This document shows, one piece after another, positions 9,511 to 21,424 of a stretch of 64,000 nucleotides of DNA. The stretch is taken from assembly GCF_963576675.1 (NCBI RefSeq), contig NC_088915.1, forward strand, positions 83,399,501 to 83,463,500, given 5' to 3'. This DNA is from Euphorbia lathyris. Lineage: Eukaryota > Streptophyta > Magnoliopsida > Malpighiales > Euphorbiaceae. Both the position numbers and the translations under genes were made by a program. How positions within the stretch are numbered: the stretch's first letter is position 1; each line of letters opens with the position of its first letter. The notes under the pieces are model-generated. The model was not told the origin of the DNA, ran no database searches, and saw nothing but the letters and a program-made list of their open reading frames with translations.

Positions 9511-12500
9511 AACTTAAAAATTTGCATATCAATTTGACATTTATGGATGCAATAACACAAATTCCTAACTATGGTAAGTTTTTAAAGGATTTGATTTCAA
9601 AGAAAATCAGTTGGGAAGGAATTTCATCCATTTCGTTAACTGAAGACTGTAGTTCAATAGTATCAAGTAATTTGCCCACTAAGCTCAAGGATCCCGGATG
9701 TTTTACTATTCCATGTAAGTTGGGAGATATTGAATTCCCAAGTTATCTTTGTGATTTAGGAGCAAGTATAAACTTAATGCCATTGTCTATTTTTAACAAG
9801 TTAGGTTTAGAAGAAGATATCAAACGTACCAATATGGTTTTGCAATTAGCGGATCAAACCACTAAGAGGCCATATGGTATAATTGAAGATGTTTTAGTCA
9901 AAGTCGATAAATTTATTTTTCCTACCGATTTTGTTATCTTAGACTTTGCATATGATGTGAATTGCCCTTTAATTTTTGGTAGACCGTTTATGAACACGGG
10001 ACGCGCTCTAGTTGATGTGTCGGAATGGAAGGTAGTTTTAAGGATAGGAGAAGATAAGGTCGAGTTTAATATGAACAAAGCGATGAAATACCCTATGGAG
10101 GAATTCACTTGTATGAAACTTGATTTAGTCGAGGAATGTGTCAATGATGTAATTCAAAGTGAAGAAATGATTGAACCTATAATAGATGAGGAATTAGATG
10201 ATAAGGACCCAGAGCCTTTGATTAGAGAAGATGGACCAGTTCCGCCTTCAATTGTAACACCCCCTAAATTAGAACTTAAAGAGTTACCCAGTCATTTGAG
10301 GTACGCTTTCTTAGGCGAAGGCGATTCTCTACCTATAATTATTTCTAACAAATTAACAAGCGATCAAGAAGAAAAATTGAAAGAAGTTGTTAGAAATAGG
10401 ATAGGAAGTATGGGATGGCAAATTTCAGACCTAAAAGGAATTAATCCTAGTATAGTAATGCACAAAATTCACTTAGAAGAGGATAAGCCACCTAAAGCGG
10501 ATAGGCAAAGACGCTTAAATCCGAACATGAAAGAAGTAGTAAAAAATGAGATTACTAAACTTTTAGACAATGGAATCATTTATCCAATCTCGGATAGTGA
10601 ATGGGTTAGTCCAATCCATTGTGTACCTAAAAAGGGAGGCATAACTGTTGTAAGAAATGATGAAGGTGAACTGATACCTACACGAACCACCACCGGTTGG
10701 AGGGTTTGTATAGACTATAGGAACCTAAATAAAGCTACTAGGAAAGATCATTTTCCTCTACCTTTCATTGATCAAATGATCGAAAGGATAACCGGTCATG
10801 CATTTTACTGTTTCCTAGACGGTTACTCCGGATTCTGTCAAATTTACATTTACCCGGATGACCAAGATAAAACAACCTTCACATGTCCTTACGGAACATT
10901 TGCATATAGGAGAATGCCTTTTGGTCTATGTAATGCACCAGCAACTTTTCAACGTTGTATGACAGCAATCTTTAACGACTTCATTGAAGACATAATGGAA
11001 GTTTTCATGGATGATTTTTCAGTTTATTGAGATTCTTTCGATGCGTGTTTACAAAACTTAGATAAAGTATTGTCTAGATGTGAGGAAACGAATTTAGTAT
11101 TAAATTGGGAAAAATGTCATTTCATGGTAGACGAAGGAATTGTTTTAGGTCATAAGATATCTGAAAAAGGTTTAGAGGTGGATAGAGCAAAGACTTCAGT
11201 TATAGAAAAATTACCCCCACCAACCACTGTTAAGGGAGTAAGATCATTTTTAGGTCATGCATGTTTTTACAGACGGTCTATAAAGAACTTTTCTGTAATC
11301 TCCAAACCACTTACTAATTTGCTTATGAAGGATTCAACTTTTGATTTTAATAAAGATTGTTTACAAGCTTTCAATACTTTGAAAACGGCTTTAGTCAGTA
11401 CACCTATAATATCAAAACCCGATTGGAATCTACCTTTCGAAATTATGTGTGATGCGAGTGACTTAGCTGTAGGATGTGTATTAGGTCAAAGGAAGGATAA
11501 GAAACTTCATGTTATATATTATGCGAGTCACACTTTGTCCGGTGCACAACTAAATTACACCACAACTGAAAAAGAAATGTTAGCAGTAGTTTTTGCATGT
11601 GATAAATTCTGATCTTATTTGTTAGGATCCAAAGTTATCATTTATACTGATCATGCAGCTTTACGATATTTATTTGCTAAGAAAGATGCAAAACCACGTC
11701 TTATTAGATGAGTTTTACTATTGCAAGGATTTGACATTGAGATTAAAGACAAAAAGGGAGTTGAAAACCTGGTCGCCGATCATCTATCAAGACTTGAAGA
11801 TGAAAACGGTCCCATCGGTGAAACATCAGGTATTCGAGATGATTTCCCCGATGAACATCTCATGCAAGTACAAAGTGTCATAGCTCCATGGTATGCGGAT
11901 ATAGCCAATTACTTAGCTGCACATGTTGTGCCAGATGGATTGACTTCTCAGCAAAAGAAGAAATTCTTTTCAGAAGTTAAGAAATATTTTTGGGAAAATC
12001 CATTCTTGTTCAACACATGCGGCGATGGAATACTTAGGAGATGTGTTAGTGAGTTTGAATATGACTCTATAATGTTAGAATGTCATGCTAGCGCTTACGG
12101 AGGTCATAATAGCGTAAGCAAAACATCAGCTAGAATACTTGAATGCAGATTCTTTTGGCCTACTCTGTTTAAAGATGTCCGTTCATTTATTATCCGCTGT
12201 GATAAATGTCAAAGAACAGGGAATATAGGAAGGAAAGATGAGATGCCTCTTACGGACATATTGGAAGTTGAAATCTTCGACGTATGGGGGATTGATTTCA
12301 TGGGTCATTTTCCTACTTCTTTTGGCAAAAATTACATATTAGTAGCCGTAGATTATGTTTCAAAGTGGGTTGAAGCAATTGCAACCCCGACAAATGATTC
12401 TAAAGTAGTTGTTAAGTTTTTAAATTCAATATTCTGTCGATTTGGAGTTCCTAGAGTTATGGTAAGCGACGGTGGTACTCATTTCGTAAATAGAGTTTTT

Positions 12501-13169
12501 GAGTCACTTATGAAAAAATACGGAGTACACCATCGTATCTCTACACCGTACCATCCTCAAACGAATGGTCAAGCAGAAATTTCAAATAGAGAACTCAAAT
12601 GGATACTTGAGAAAACAGTTTCGTCTTCTAGAAGAGACTGGGCACATAAACTTGACGATGCATTATGGGCATACCGTACTGCATTTAAAACACCTATCGG
12701 GATGACACCTTATAGATTAGTCTATGGTAAAGCTTGTCATTTGCCGGTTGAATTAGAACATAAAGCATATTGGGCTATAAAAACCCTTAATTATGATTTG
12801 CAAAGCGCAGGGAAAAAGCGTTTGTTTGACTTAAACGAGTTGGATGAATTACGCTATTTGTCCTACGAAAATGCAAGAATTTATAAGGAAAAAATTAAAA
12901 AGTGGCATGATGCCAAAATCAAAATTAAAAACTTTAATGTTGGGGATAAAGTCTTACTTTTTAATTCGAGATTAAAGTTATTTCCAGGTAAGCTAAAATC
13001 TAGATGGACTTGACCATTTTTTGTTGTTAAAACATTTGATTACGGAACTTTGGAGCTAGAAAAGTCTAATGGCGAACGATTTAAGGTCAATGGTAATCGT
13101 TGCAAGATTTATTTCGACGGAGCTCCAATTCAAGCAATTGAATCCGTGGATAAATTTTATGAAAATTAA
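9504..13169 (+). pseudogene. pol: Athila pol (PR-RT-RH-IN), broken
   Basis: Domains in order: aspartic protease with DLGASINLMP (about 9750-9785), reverse transcriptase with FPLPFIDQM, CPYGTFAYRRMPFGLCNAP and the catalytic FMDD (near 11010), RNase H with CDASDLAVG and YTTTEKEMLA, an integrase HHCC zinc domain (CHASAYGGH ... CDKCQ), and an integrase core with [13 protein letters not shown] and [12 protein letters not shown]. Four in-frame TGA stops lie at 11028, 11610, 11709 and 13011. The frame otherwise holds and ends with TAA at 13167-13169. It is dead as a single polyprotein, but divergence is otherwise modest. Confidence 0.9.
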
Positions 13170-13401
13170 TTTCTTTAGTTTTCATGTTTTTAATTTATAG
13201 TTTTTCTTATTTTATCTTCATCATTATTATTTGTTTTTCTTTTTAATTTATTTATTTTTCTTTTTAATTTATTTACTTAAATTTTTATTTTTATATTTAT
13301 TGTTGTGTACAAATAAGTTTTGTTAATATTAAAATTTTAATTTAGTCATGTTTTGAAAATTTCATTAAGTGTTAAGTGTTATTGAGAAATTAAATATGCA
13401 G

Positions 13402-13599
13402 AAATCTCAGTTGAGATTTTCCATGTCTGAGGATTTGGAAATCTCAGTTGAGATTTTCTGTCTTGTTGCATTTGAAATAACTGTAAGGGATTACAGTCTT
13501 CTTTCTTTAAAATTTCTGTCAGTTGATTCGAAGATGTATCACTTTGACACCTTTTTCTTTCTAACAGACACAACCTTTCACTTATAGGATTTATATATT
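13402..13599 (+). promoter_or_regulatory. Possible internal promoter module before accessory ORF a
   Basis: Two copies of AAATCTCAGTTGAGATTTT (13402-13420 and about 13438-13457) are diverged forms of the LTR hairpin arms. A TATA-like TTTATATATT follows at 13590-13599, 133 bp after the repeats and 107 bp before the ORF start. This arrangement copies that of the LTR. Function is inferred. Confidence 0.4.
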
Positions 13600-13697
13600 C
13601 CTGTAGGATCAGACTTCTTCCATTTCATTTCATCTTTCTGAATTTCTTTCTCAAATTCTCAAATCCTACAGACTTCATTTTCTTTTCTCTCACAGAC

Positions 13698-14639
13698 ATG
13701 ACTAAGTCTCTGAAAAATGTTCAAAAACACAATTCTTCTCAAAAAGGGAAAGTTGATATCTCCGATAGATATGGTGCATGGTTTCCCATTTATAACCATG
13801 ATGAGGGTAAACGCTTTATGCAATTCAGATATGCTCAGTTCTTTGGCATGATGTATCTGGACGAGTTTCTAAACGAGGAACTCGGGATAAGCGAAGACAT
13901 TGATCGCTATCTGACTAATTTGGGTTGGTCCAAATTTGTTTCTATGAAATTTCCTATAATTGGAAATTGGGTTCTGGAATTTTTCTCCACCGTTAGGTTT
14001 GTCAACAAGAGACGTGTTCGTCTCAGTTTTCATTGTGAGGAGGAGGTATTCACTTTAGGATATCCAGAACTTCACAATTGGTTTGGATTTCCACCCCGAG
14101 ACACAACTCAACACCATCCTGAAAAGGATATGACTTCTAGAGATATATGGAGGATGCTAACAGGATTTTGGCGATTCAATCCACGTCTTGCCTTCAACAA
14201 ATCCATTAATTCTAATTCCATGCTGTATCTGCATAAGTTCCTCTGTCACAGCCTTTTTGGTCGAGTCAGTAGCAATATTGTGAAAGATACTGATCTTTAT
14301 GTGTTGGGTGACATTTTCTAAGGCAACTCAGTGAACTCCTCGAAGATTCTAATGGAGGGGTTAGTTGCTGCTTCCTGTTTGAAGAAACGGAAGATTGGGT
14401 TCGCCAACATCATATGTGGAATAATTTTAGGAGCCACGGGAACCATTTCTGTTCCTTGGATTGATACAGAACCATTCCCGATTTTAGACTACGAGTTCTT
14501 GGAGAACGAGGGACTTGTCAAACGAGTTTTTCGTTCTGGTCCAACATTCCTTTCTGCACCAGAGCGGCAAGTCTTCATTCAAACGAAGATTAACAGGGCC
14601 AATGCACGTCGTTTTTCTAATTCTAGGGACATAATTTGA
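13698..14639 (+). pseudogene. Athila accessory ORF a (putative plant transposon protein type), one nonsense codon
   Basis: The frame runs from ATG at 13698 to TGA at 14637, broken only by TAA at 14319-14321. Motifs LTNLGWSKFVSMKFP, LGYPELHNWFGFPP, HKFLCHSLFGRV and IICGIILGATG match accessory ORF b at 15389-16624 in the same order. The two are therefore diverged tandem duplicates. The family is the one found downstream of pol in Athila elements (ATHILA ORF-1 / 'putative plant transposon protein' domain). Its role is not known. No membrane segment typical of an envelope protein is obvious to me. Confidence 0.7.
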
Positions 14640-14940
14640 GTTTCTGTTGTTTTATTATATATATGAGTGTTTGTTTTTTTTTTTTGTGTTTATATGAGTA
14701 ACATGTTTTTATGTACTATATTTTAAGGTATTGTTTATGTTTTAGATTATAATAAATAAAAGTGCATTAATTCCTTAGTTTATTTTCTTTTATTTAAGGA
14801 ACAACCTTTGGTTTTCCTTTAATTTAATGTTTCAGTTTTGTTTATTTCAGTTTCAGGTATTAATTTTAACATTAATGTCACTTAATTTTAAGAGGAATTG
14901 GTTTAGACGTGTTAAAATCATCAATAGTCCCAATTTTACC

Positions 14941-15187
14941 CAGATTTTTCAGAATCTCAGTTGAGATTTCGAATTCTCAGTTGAGACAGCGAAGGACGAA
15001 TTTTTGAGCGAAATTTCGCCCCTTTCCCCACTTGCTGTCGCGACTGAGATTTTGAAAATCTCAGTCGCGACTTGCGACCTGCAGGTGCGGGATTGGGCGA
15101 AATTTCACCCTCTTTTCCTATTCCCACTCTATTTACTACTCTATTTACCTATCCTAATCAATACCTATACTTACACCTATTTATATC
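14941..15187 (+). promoter_or_regulatory. Hairpin and TATA-like module before accessory ORF b
   Basis: A perfect 17-bp-arm hairpin with a 1-nt centre lies at 15037-15071 (GTCGCGACTGAGATTTT and its inverse). It is preceded by diverged copies (TCTCAGTTGAGA at about 14955 and 14975). A TATA-like TATTTATAT follows at 15179-15187, 108 bp after the hairpin and about 200 bp before the ORF. The hairpin is nearly identical to the LTR hairpins. Confidence 0.45.
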
Positions 15188-15388
15188 ACCTATTTTTACA
15201 CCAATCAATCATCTTTTCTCTTCCCAATAACAAGATTCACTCATCTTCCCCATAAATATTTACCCTATTCATCTTCTTCCCCAATTCACCACCATTATCT
15301 TTTACTCTTACCTTCATCCTTTCATATTTTCTTCATCTATTTCACACAAATTTTATCTATTTCACCCAAATTTCACAAACAAATCACT

Positions 15389-16624
15389 ATGCCTAGACAA
15401 AAGACCGTTGCAAACAAAGCCAAGGCCACCGAGATCAATCGTTTACGAGTTCAATATGACGCACCGTTCGATATTACGTCGGAAGCCGAAGGACGCAAAT
15501 ATCGCCGATTCTCTAATGTCCTAATAGAGTTCGTCGACATGCCTTTTCTTGACACCGACACGGTAAACACACTTTCTTTTACCGAGCGTATTGATGAATT
15601 TCTTACCGTTCTTGGTTGGAAACGATTTGCTAGTATGCGTTTTCCTAGTCTTAAAACGCATATTATTGAGTTTTTGGTTACTCTAACCTATGACAAGAAG
15701 AAAGGAGTTATCTCTTTTCGTAGTGATGGAGTTCGTTATGATGTTGGATATGCGACCATGAACCGTTGGTTTGGTTTTCCTACTCGGAATTTTTATTCAA
15801 AGCCAAAGCCTTTTGATTCACACACGGTTTGGAATTCTTTAACCGGTTTAGATGTTTTTAGTCCAAAGAATACATCTAGTAAACTAATTAAGGATGATCG
15901 TGTATTCTTCTTTCACAAGTTTTTATCATTCTCCTTATTTGGTCGGGTTGAAAGTTCAAAAGTGCAAGTTCGTGATTTGGTTGTGTTTGATGCTATTTTT
16001 AAAGGTTTGACAATTGATAGTATTGAGATAATATTTACTAACTTGGTTCAATCTTCTAAGTCCTGCAATAAGCAAGTGCCTATGGGTAATTTAATTACCG
16101 GCATTGTTTTGGGCGCTCGAGGTGAATTAGCGGATTATCAAAATATGTCTCATGTTGGTTTACCTTCATTGGATCTCACGGCACTTCAAAGAGCCAATTT
16201 ATTGAAGAAGTTGGAACCCCCCGCTTTTATATCTTATGCGGATCGCACAAGACGTGTTTTTGCTACGATGGGTAGTGAAGCCTCGGGTTCTCAAGGATTA
16301 GGTGCCCAAGATGATGATGAGGACGATGAAGAGGAATTTAACGAAGAAGCGGAGGAGGAGCATGTTGATGTTAATGCCAACGAGCAAGCAAATGTGGAAC
16401 CAAATGAAGAAGAACAAGTTGGATGGCAACGTGTTTTGACACAAATGAACGAGCATAACCGTCACATGAATTTGCGGTTAGATGAAGTCGTTGCCAATAA
16501 TGCCGAAATGAGTTCAAGGATCACTACGTTGAGTCGTGAGTACAAGTCTACTCGTCGCCGGATGCTCTCTTTCTTCCGACGCCAAGGAGTTGAGACTACG
16601 CCTTCTCCACCACCATCACCTTGA
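15389..16624 (+). CDS. Athila accessory ORF b (putative plant transposon protein type), intact, 411 aa
   Basis: An intact frame from ATG to TGA. The N-terminal two thirds carry the family motifs LTVLGWKRFASMRFP, MNRWFGFPTR, HKFLSFSLFGRVES and LITGIVLGARGEL. Then follow an acidic run (DDDEDDEEEFNEE, about residues 307-320) and a C-terminal part with the heptad-like pattern expected of a coiled coil, ending in Ser/Pro. It resembles the ATHILA ORF-1 family, whose function is not established. It is the only unbroken ORF of the element, although gag-pol has many stops. It is preceded by its own hairpin/TATA-like module. Confidence 0.75.
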   Translation: MPRQKTVANKAKATEINRLRVQYDAPFDITSEAEGRKYRRFSNVLIEFVDMPFLDTDTVNTLSFTERIDEFLTVLGWKRFASMRFPSLKTHIIEFLVTLTYDKKKGVISFRSDGVRYDVGYATMNRWFGFPTRNFYSKPKPFDSHTVWNSLTGLDVFSPKNTSSKLIKDDRVFFFHKFLSFSLFGRVESSKVQVRDLVVFDAIFKGLTIDSIEIIFTNLVQSSKSCNKQVPMGNLITGIVLGARGELADYQNMSHVGLPSLDLTALQRANLLKKLEPPAFISYADRTRRVFATMGSEASGSQGLGAQDDDEDDEEEFNEEAEEEHVDVNANEQANVEPNEEEQVGWQRVLTQMNEHNRHMNLRLDEVVANNAEMSSRITTLSREYKSTRRRMLSFFRRQGVETTPSPPPSP

Positions 16625-18108
16625 TAGGTTTTATCGTTTCTCTCTTTAACTCATTTTCGTTATTATTATTATGTTTTATTCGGTTTGGTACAATATTTTT
16701 ACTTATGTTTTGTGCAATTCTCTTTATTATTCATGTTTGAATATTAACTTACTATCTTTTTCATTTCTAATTCGTATGGTTTATTTCGTCCTATTTTTCG
16801 TGTTTTATCGCTTTTTGCACCAATGAGGACATGGTCCAAATTAAGTGTGGGAGGAGATATCTCATACGAATGAGAATGAATGCTATTTATTTAAAGTATA
16901 AATGCATATTGTTACTCAAGTTTAAGTAAAATATAATATGCAACATTTTCAAACAACAAATGCAACATTTTCATATAATGTGCAACACTTTTCAAAAATA
17001 ATAGCTATTTTTCATAAACATATATTTTTGATTTCATATGTTTTAAACATTTTAACTTTCAAAATAATGTTAAGCATATTTTAAGGTTATCATTATTGGT
17101 AGAAATAATATTTCTATACGGGCTATATTTTTACAAATATTTTTACAAGTCTCCGATACGATTTTATCAAAAAAGTCTCGAGTAAATGTATATAAGTAAA
17201 ATTTCTTTAGTTTCAAATCTCTACTTTATATCATGAATTCATGATAAATATAAATCTTATTTTCAATTTTCAATTAGGTTTATAGGCATAAATCGAACTA
17301 ACAACTTTAGCTTTTTAGCTCGATATTATTTTTCGTCTTACATTAAAAACCAATTGAAGTTTTTAAGGAAACTTTAGCCATAATACATGTTGAATTTCAA
17401 GTCAATATAGGATGAATGTGCTATTTTTCTTTCCCAATTTTATTTTTGTATTAATTAAGTCAAGTAGTCATATTCTTAACTTTTGGCCACGATTGAGACC
17501 AACCTTATCACAATCGAGGTATGAAAGGGAAGAACATTAAGTACCGTTTACTTTTGGCCACGATTGCGACCACCCTTATCACGATCGAGGTATGAAAGGA
17601 ACGTTAAAAAAAATTAAAGCAAAAATTAAACGTGTTTAAAGTTTTAAGTAACGATTGCGTCCACCCATGGCATGGTCGGTACCTCTTAAACGAACACGAA
17701 AGCGAATTAATGCGTATAAAGTTACGATCGAGACCACCCTTATCTTGGGCGTAACTAAATCAAATATATTAAACCTAAGTCCTTAAATCCATATTTGTAA
17801 TAGTTTAGGTTTGGGAAAGGAAATTTTGTGCTTAGAAATGCCTTGAGATGAAAGATTCAAAAACATGCGTGCTTACACCGTCCCGAATACTTCAATATAA
17901 AAATTGAAATACAAGACGAATGATATATCTCTTTTCTACTAGCTAGTTTGATACTTTGCGTATAAATATACCATGAAGAGTTTATCTTTCGGTTTAACTA
18001 ATTCAAAAAGGAATATATGGATATATGTTCTATTTATAAAGAAATTGGTTAAAGAATAAATTCAGTGAAATTTTGCTCGGGACTAGCAAAAGCTTAAGTG
18101 TGGGAGTT
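16625..18108 (+). repeat. Athila 3' non-coding region with degenerate repeats and polypurine tract
   Basis: No ORF. Between about 17480 and 17760 four degenerate copies of a CGATTGCGACCACCCTTATC motif occur. The first two lie in units of about 75 bp (17483 and 17556) that also share GATCGAGGTATGAAAGG. The region ends in the polypurine tract AAGTGTGGGAG just before the 3' LTR at 18109. An earlier AAGTGTGGGAGGAG at about 16845 is a second PPT-like tract. Confidence 0.7.
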
Positions 18109-19588
18109 TGTTAAGCCCAAAATATACCTAAAATATCATACATAAATACATTAAATTTACATTGAAATCATGCTAATTATATTCATTTGGAATACTTTTA
18201 CGTCTTTATTTACTTCTTTGATGCAAGGTACTTAAATATTTGGTAAAATCCAAATAGGAGCAAAAACGGAGCTAGAATGGAGGAAAAACCTTAAAAACGT
18301 ACCGAGAATGCATATCAGTCAGAAGAACGCTCGAGGAGGACGAAAAGCAGTCGAGAGATAGGGAATAATCTCTCTGTCGCGACTGAGATTTTGAGAATCT
18401 CAGTCGCGACTTGCGGAGGCCGGCTCGGGGGAAAAACGAAGTTTCAAGCTCGCCCCTATACTCCCTGTCGCGACTGAGATTTTCAAAATCTCAGTCGCGA
18501 CAGCGAACCTCCCTGCACACTAAACACATGTTTAAAACGGAAAAAGCGACCCTTCACCAGCAGACACGACCCGTCATTTACAACCCTTCAACAACTATAA
18601 ATAAGTGATCCATTTCAGAAATTAAGGTTGGTTAGGTTGGAAAAGTTAGAGAAATTAGAGAAGAAAGTTGTTATGTTGAGTTTCTGATTCAGAAAAGAAT
18701 CAGAAAGTTAGATTTCATTTCTGTAAACAATCGTGCTGTACACGAATTGTATTTAGATTAGTTATAAACACAGTATTAGTTTAGTTTTCATTCTGATAGT
18801 GGACGAGACCAGTCTCTATTCCGAATATCCAGCGAGAAGAATTGACGGCTGAAGCGCATGAGGTTTGACGAACCTACGGAGTTTGAGAGAAAGATTGACG
18901 ACCCGGATCTCAAAGTTTTCGTTGCAATGCTATCCAAGTTTCTACTTCTCTGTTAACTTGTGAAAATTCACATTTCATTAATGATATACTTATTTATTCA
19001 ATACATTCTTACTGTTGTTATTTTGATATTGTTCTGACAAAATGATTTTCAAAATGATAAATTGGTGTTTTTATTAAAACGTTCTATTCCATCTTATTCA
19101 TATAAGAACTTTGTTGAACACTTAACAAATTTAGTTTTTATGGATGACATGATCGCTGATCGCGGCTTATCAGAAATAAAACACTAGTTTGATTAAGGTA
19201 GGAATCATCTCAACACCAGGGGGATTTCTATGGTTCGAAGCCATTTAATTGAGTATATCGCTATATTGTTACATGTCCATAATCTCACAAAGTTAAAGTT
19301 GATTTCTTTGCTTTATGAAAATAAGTTCTATTTTATTCCGATTACGGAAGTATCTGCTTTATAATCAAAATTCCAAAACGGAATTGTTCTCTAAACTCAA
19401 TATAATCCTTCTATCTAATCCTAATTTACCAAAACCAATTCCATCAATTAAAACGTATTTCTTTTACTAAACCTAAACACGTGAGTAAACCGAATTAAAT
19501 AAAGTTTTAGTTAAAAAGCGTTCCCTGTGGGTTCGATATCTTTTATTACTACAAGCGTATACGGTGCACTTGCGGAAATCGCTCAACA
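18109..19588 (+). repeat. Athila 3' LTR (1480 bp)
   Basis: It begins TGTTAAGCCC and ends GCTCAACA, collinear with 6213-7723. It retains both hairpins (18376-18410 and 18465-18503) and the TATA box. It is followed directly by the GAATT target duplication. Confidence 0.93.
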
Positions 19589-21051
19589 GAATTCTCAAAA
19601 AATACCCCTCACAATCCCTCAAATGTTTATAATATTGTTAATTTAGTTATATTGTATGTTATTACTATAGGCGCGCTTTATAATTTATGTATTTTGTTTA
19701 ACATTTATCAGTGTTTTAAAAACATTGCCATTTATCAGTCTTTAACGAGAATACTAACCTAATTAATTCAATAAACTCAACTGTATATTTAAAGCATACC
19801 TATACATTGCTCTGAGTAAAGGATGATATCATGAGGAGGTGAAGTTTTCAAATTTACAATTAATTGCTCCCTTGTATGTTGAACAAAAAAATTAATTCAT
19901 CTGTTTATGCATTACCTGACTTACTTTTAGCTTCAAACATATCCTAAATTGCAATCTTTATTCAAGAAAATTCCAATTTTATATGTGATAGGTGTATTTT
20001 TTAGTTATTGCTAGCATCTATTCAGCTCTTGCTATGATTATATTAATAATTTTTAGCATGACCGGAAAAGTACAGCTTGAGTCCAGCCATCTCTTCTTCT
20101 GGCCATGAATACGTGAGGATTGCTTTACAATCTTATGGAAAGAGGAAGGTTTGCATCTTACTTGTACCCATTTGTTTTATTTCATCTTTACTGTAAGCAA
20201 TTTATGCTGCAACATTTCTAATTCACACTTGTTGGTTAGGATGTCGGGCATGAAATTCTAGAACTCTTGTTGTCGCTTCCCGTTTCGTTACTTGTTGTCC
20301 ACCGATACGAGGGTGTTAGAGAAGGCTGTCATGTCAGATTAATTGCTGAACCCAGAAACAGTGACTGCAGTTCAAAGCACTTCTTTGGTGAATTGGTGCT
20401 TCATCACATATCAGGGACACATTATGTCGCTCACCGTTCTACTTTCCCTAGTGGTGCTGGTAACATATTCATTATCCTTTATGCTCTTTTGGGAAATCAT
20501 TGATTAATTAATTATTTTGCTTGATTTTCACATATGATTTGCTTTTTTCCGCTTTGCCACATGATTTAGGTCTGTTGGTTAAATGTTCACGAGTGTGCAG
20601 TTAAATAGATGTGTCCAAATTCGAATTAAGGATCAAAATGACACCTAAAGTTAGGTATCAATTCAGACTAAAGTAGGTAAAATTTGATAGGGCTGAGTTG
20701 ATACCTCTAATTCGATTTGGTTTAAATTCCAAGATCTGGACAGATCAGCCACTGAGGCTCTGTTTGGGAGGAGGATTTGAAATGGTTTATAAAGTGTTTG
20801 GAGGGTGAAGAACAACTCCTACTTCGGAGAAAGGAATATAGTGCTATTAATATCATGGCTCCAAAATTTCATTTCTTAGACATACAATTTCTTGAACTTT
20901 ACATTACCGTAACATACCTAAATCAAGAAAAAATTATTAAAAAATCAGCGATATGGCGAAGGTAAAATAGGTATCTGACCATAATTTATAATGGCATGGA
21001 TAGAAAGAGTCAATGGAGTAGTCAAATTTGTTCAAGTCATCATTTCATTAG

Positions 21052-21406
21052 GGCTTAATACATCAGAAGCTTCCCCAACTTGGCCCCAAACATTGATTGA
21101 CCCTCTGAATGTACAAAGTGTCTAGTTAGCCCTTGAACTTGCTTATAATTACCCGTCAGCCACTTGAATTTTGTTTAAAGTGGCGTATTGTCTCGCTGAA
21201 CTTGCTTACAGTGATCTATTGCCCCCTGAATTTGCTTAAAGTGATATATTTCATTTTGTCTCAATCCTCTCTTGTTCTAACACGTGGACTTAGAGGGGTT
21301 AATTATGTCACTTATAAGCAAGTGTAGGAGCTAACTAGACACTTTGTAAGTTCGAAGACCAGTCAGTTTTTGGGCCAAGTTGAGGAGGCTCCTGATATAT
21401 TAAGCC
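21052..21406. mobile_element. MULE-like foldback MITE in intron 3 of copy B
   Basis: Termini GGCTTAATACATCAG and inverse CTGATATATTAAGCC. The flanks TTTCATTAG (21043-21051) and TTTCGTTAA (21407-21415) are a 9-bp duplication with two mismatches. It shares its termini with the element at 36118-36629. Confidence 0.7.
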
Positions 21407-21424
21407 TTTCGTTAATTTGTTTTT

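Larger units (their letters stand above)
6213..19588 (+). mobile_element. Complete Athila-type Ty3/gypsy LTR retrotransposon, 13.4 kb
   Basis: Two 1.5-kb LTRs (TG...CA), a perfect 5-bp target duplication GAATT (6208-6212 and 19589-19593), a tRNA-Asp-type primer site, gag, pol in the order protease-RT-RNase H-integrase, two accessory ORFs of Athila type, a long 3' non-coding region and a polypurine tract are all present in order. The gag-pol frame carries five premature stops and a frameshift, so the copy is structurally intact but not autonomous. It is inserted in the spacer between gene copies A and B. Confidence 0.93.

Noticed and set aside
17480..17760. Satellite array
   Set aside because: Only four diverged motif copies with uneven spacing, inside an LTR element.
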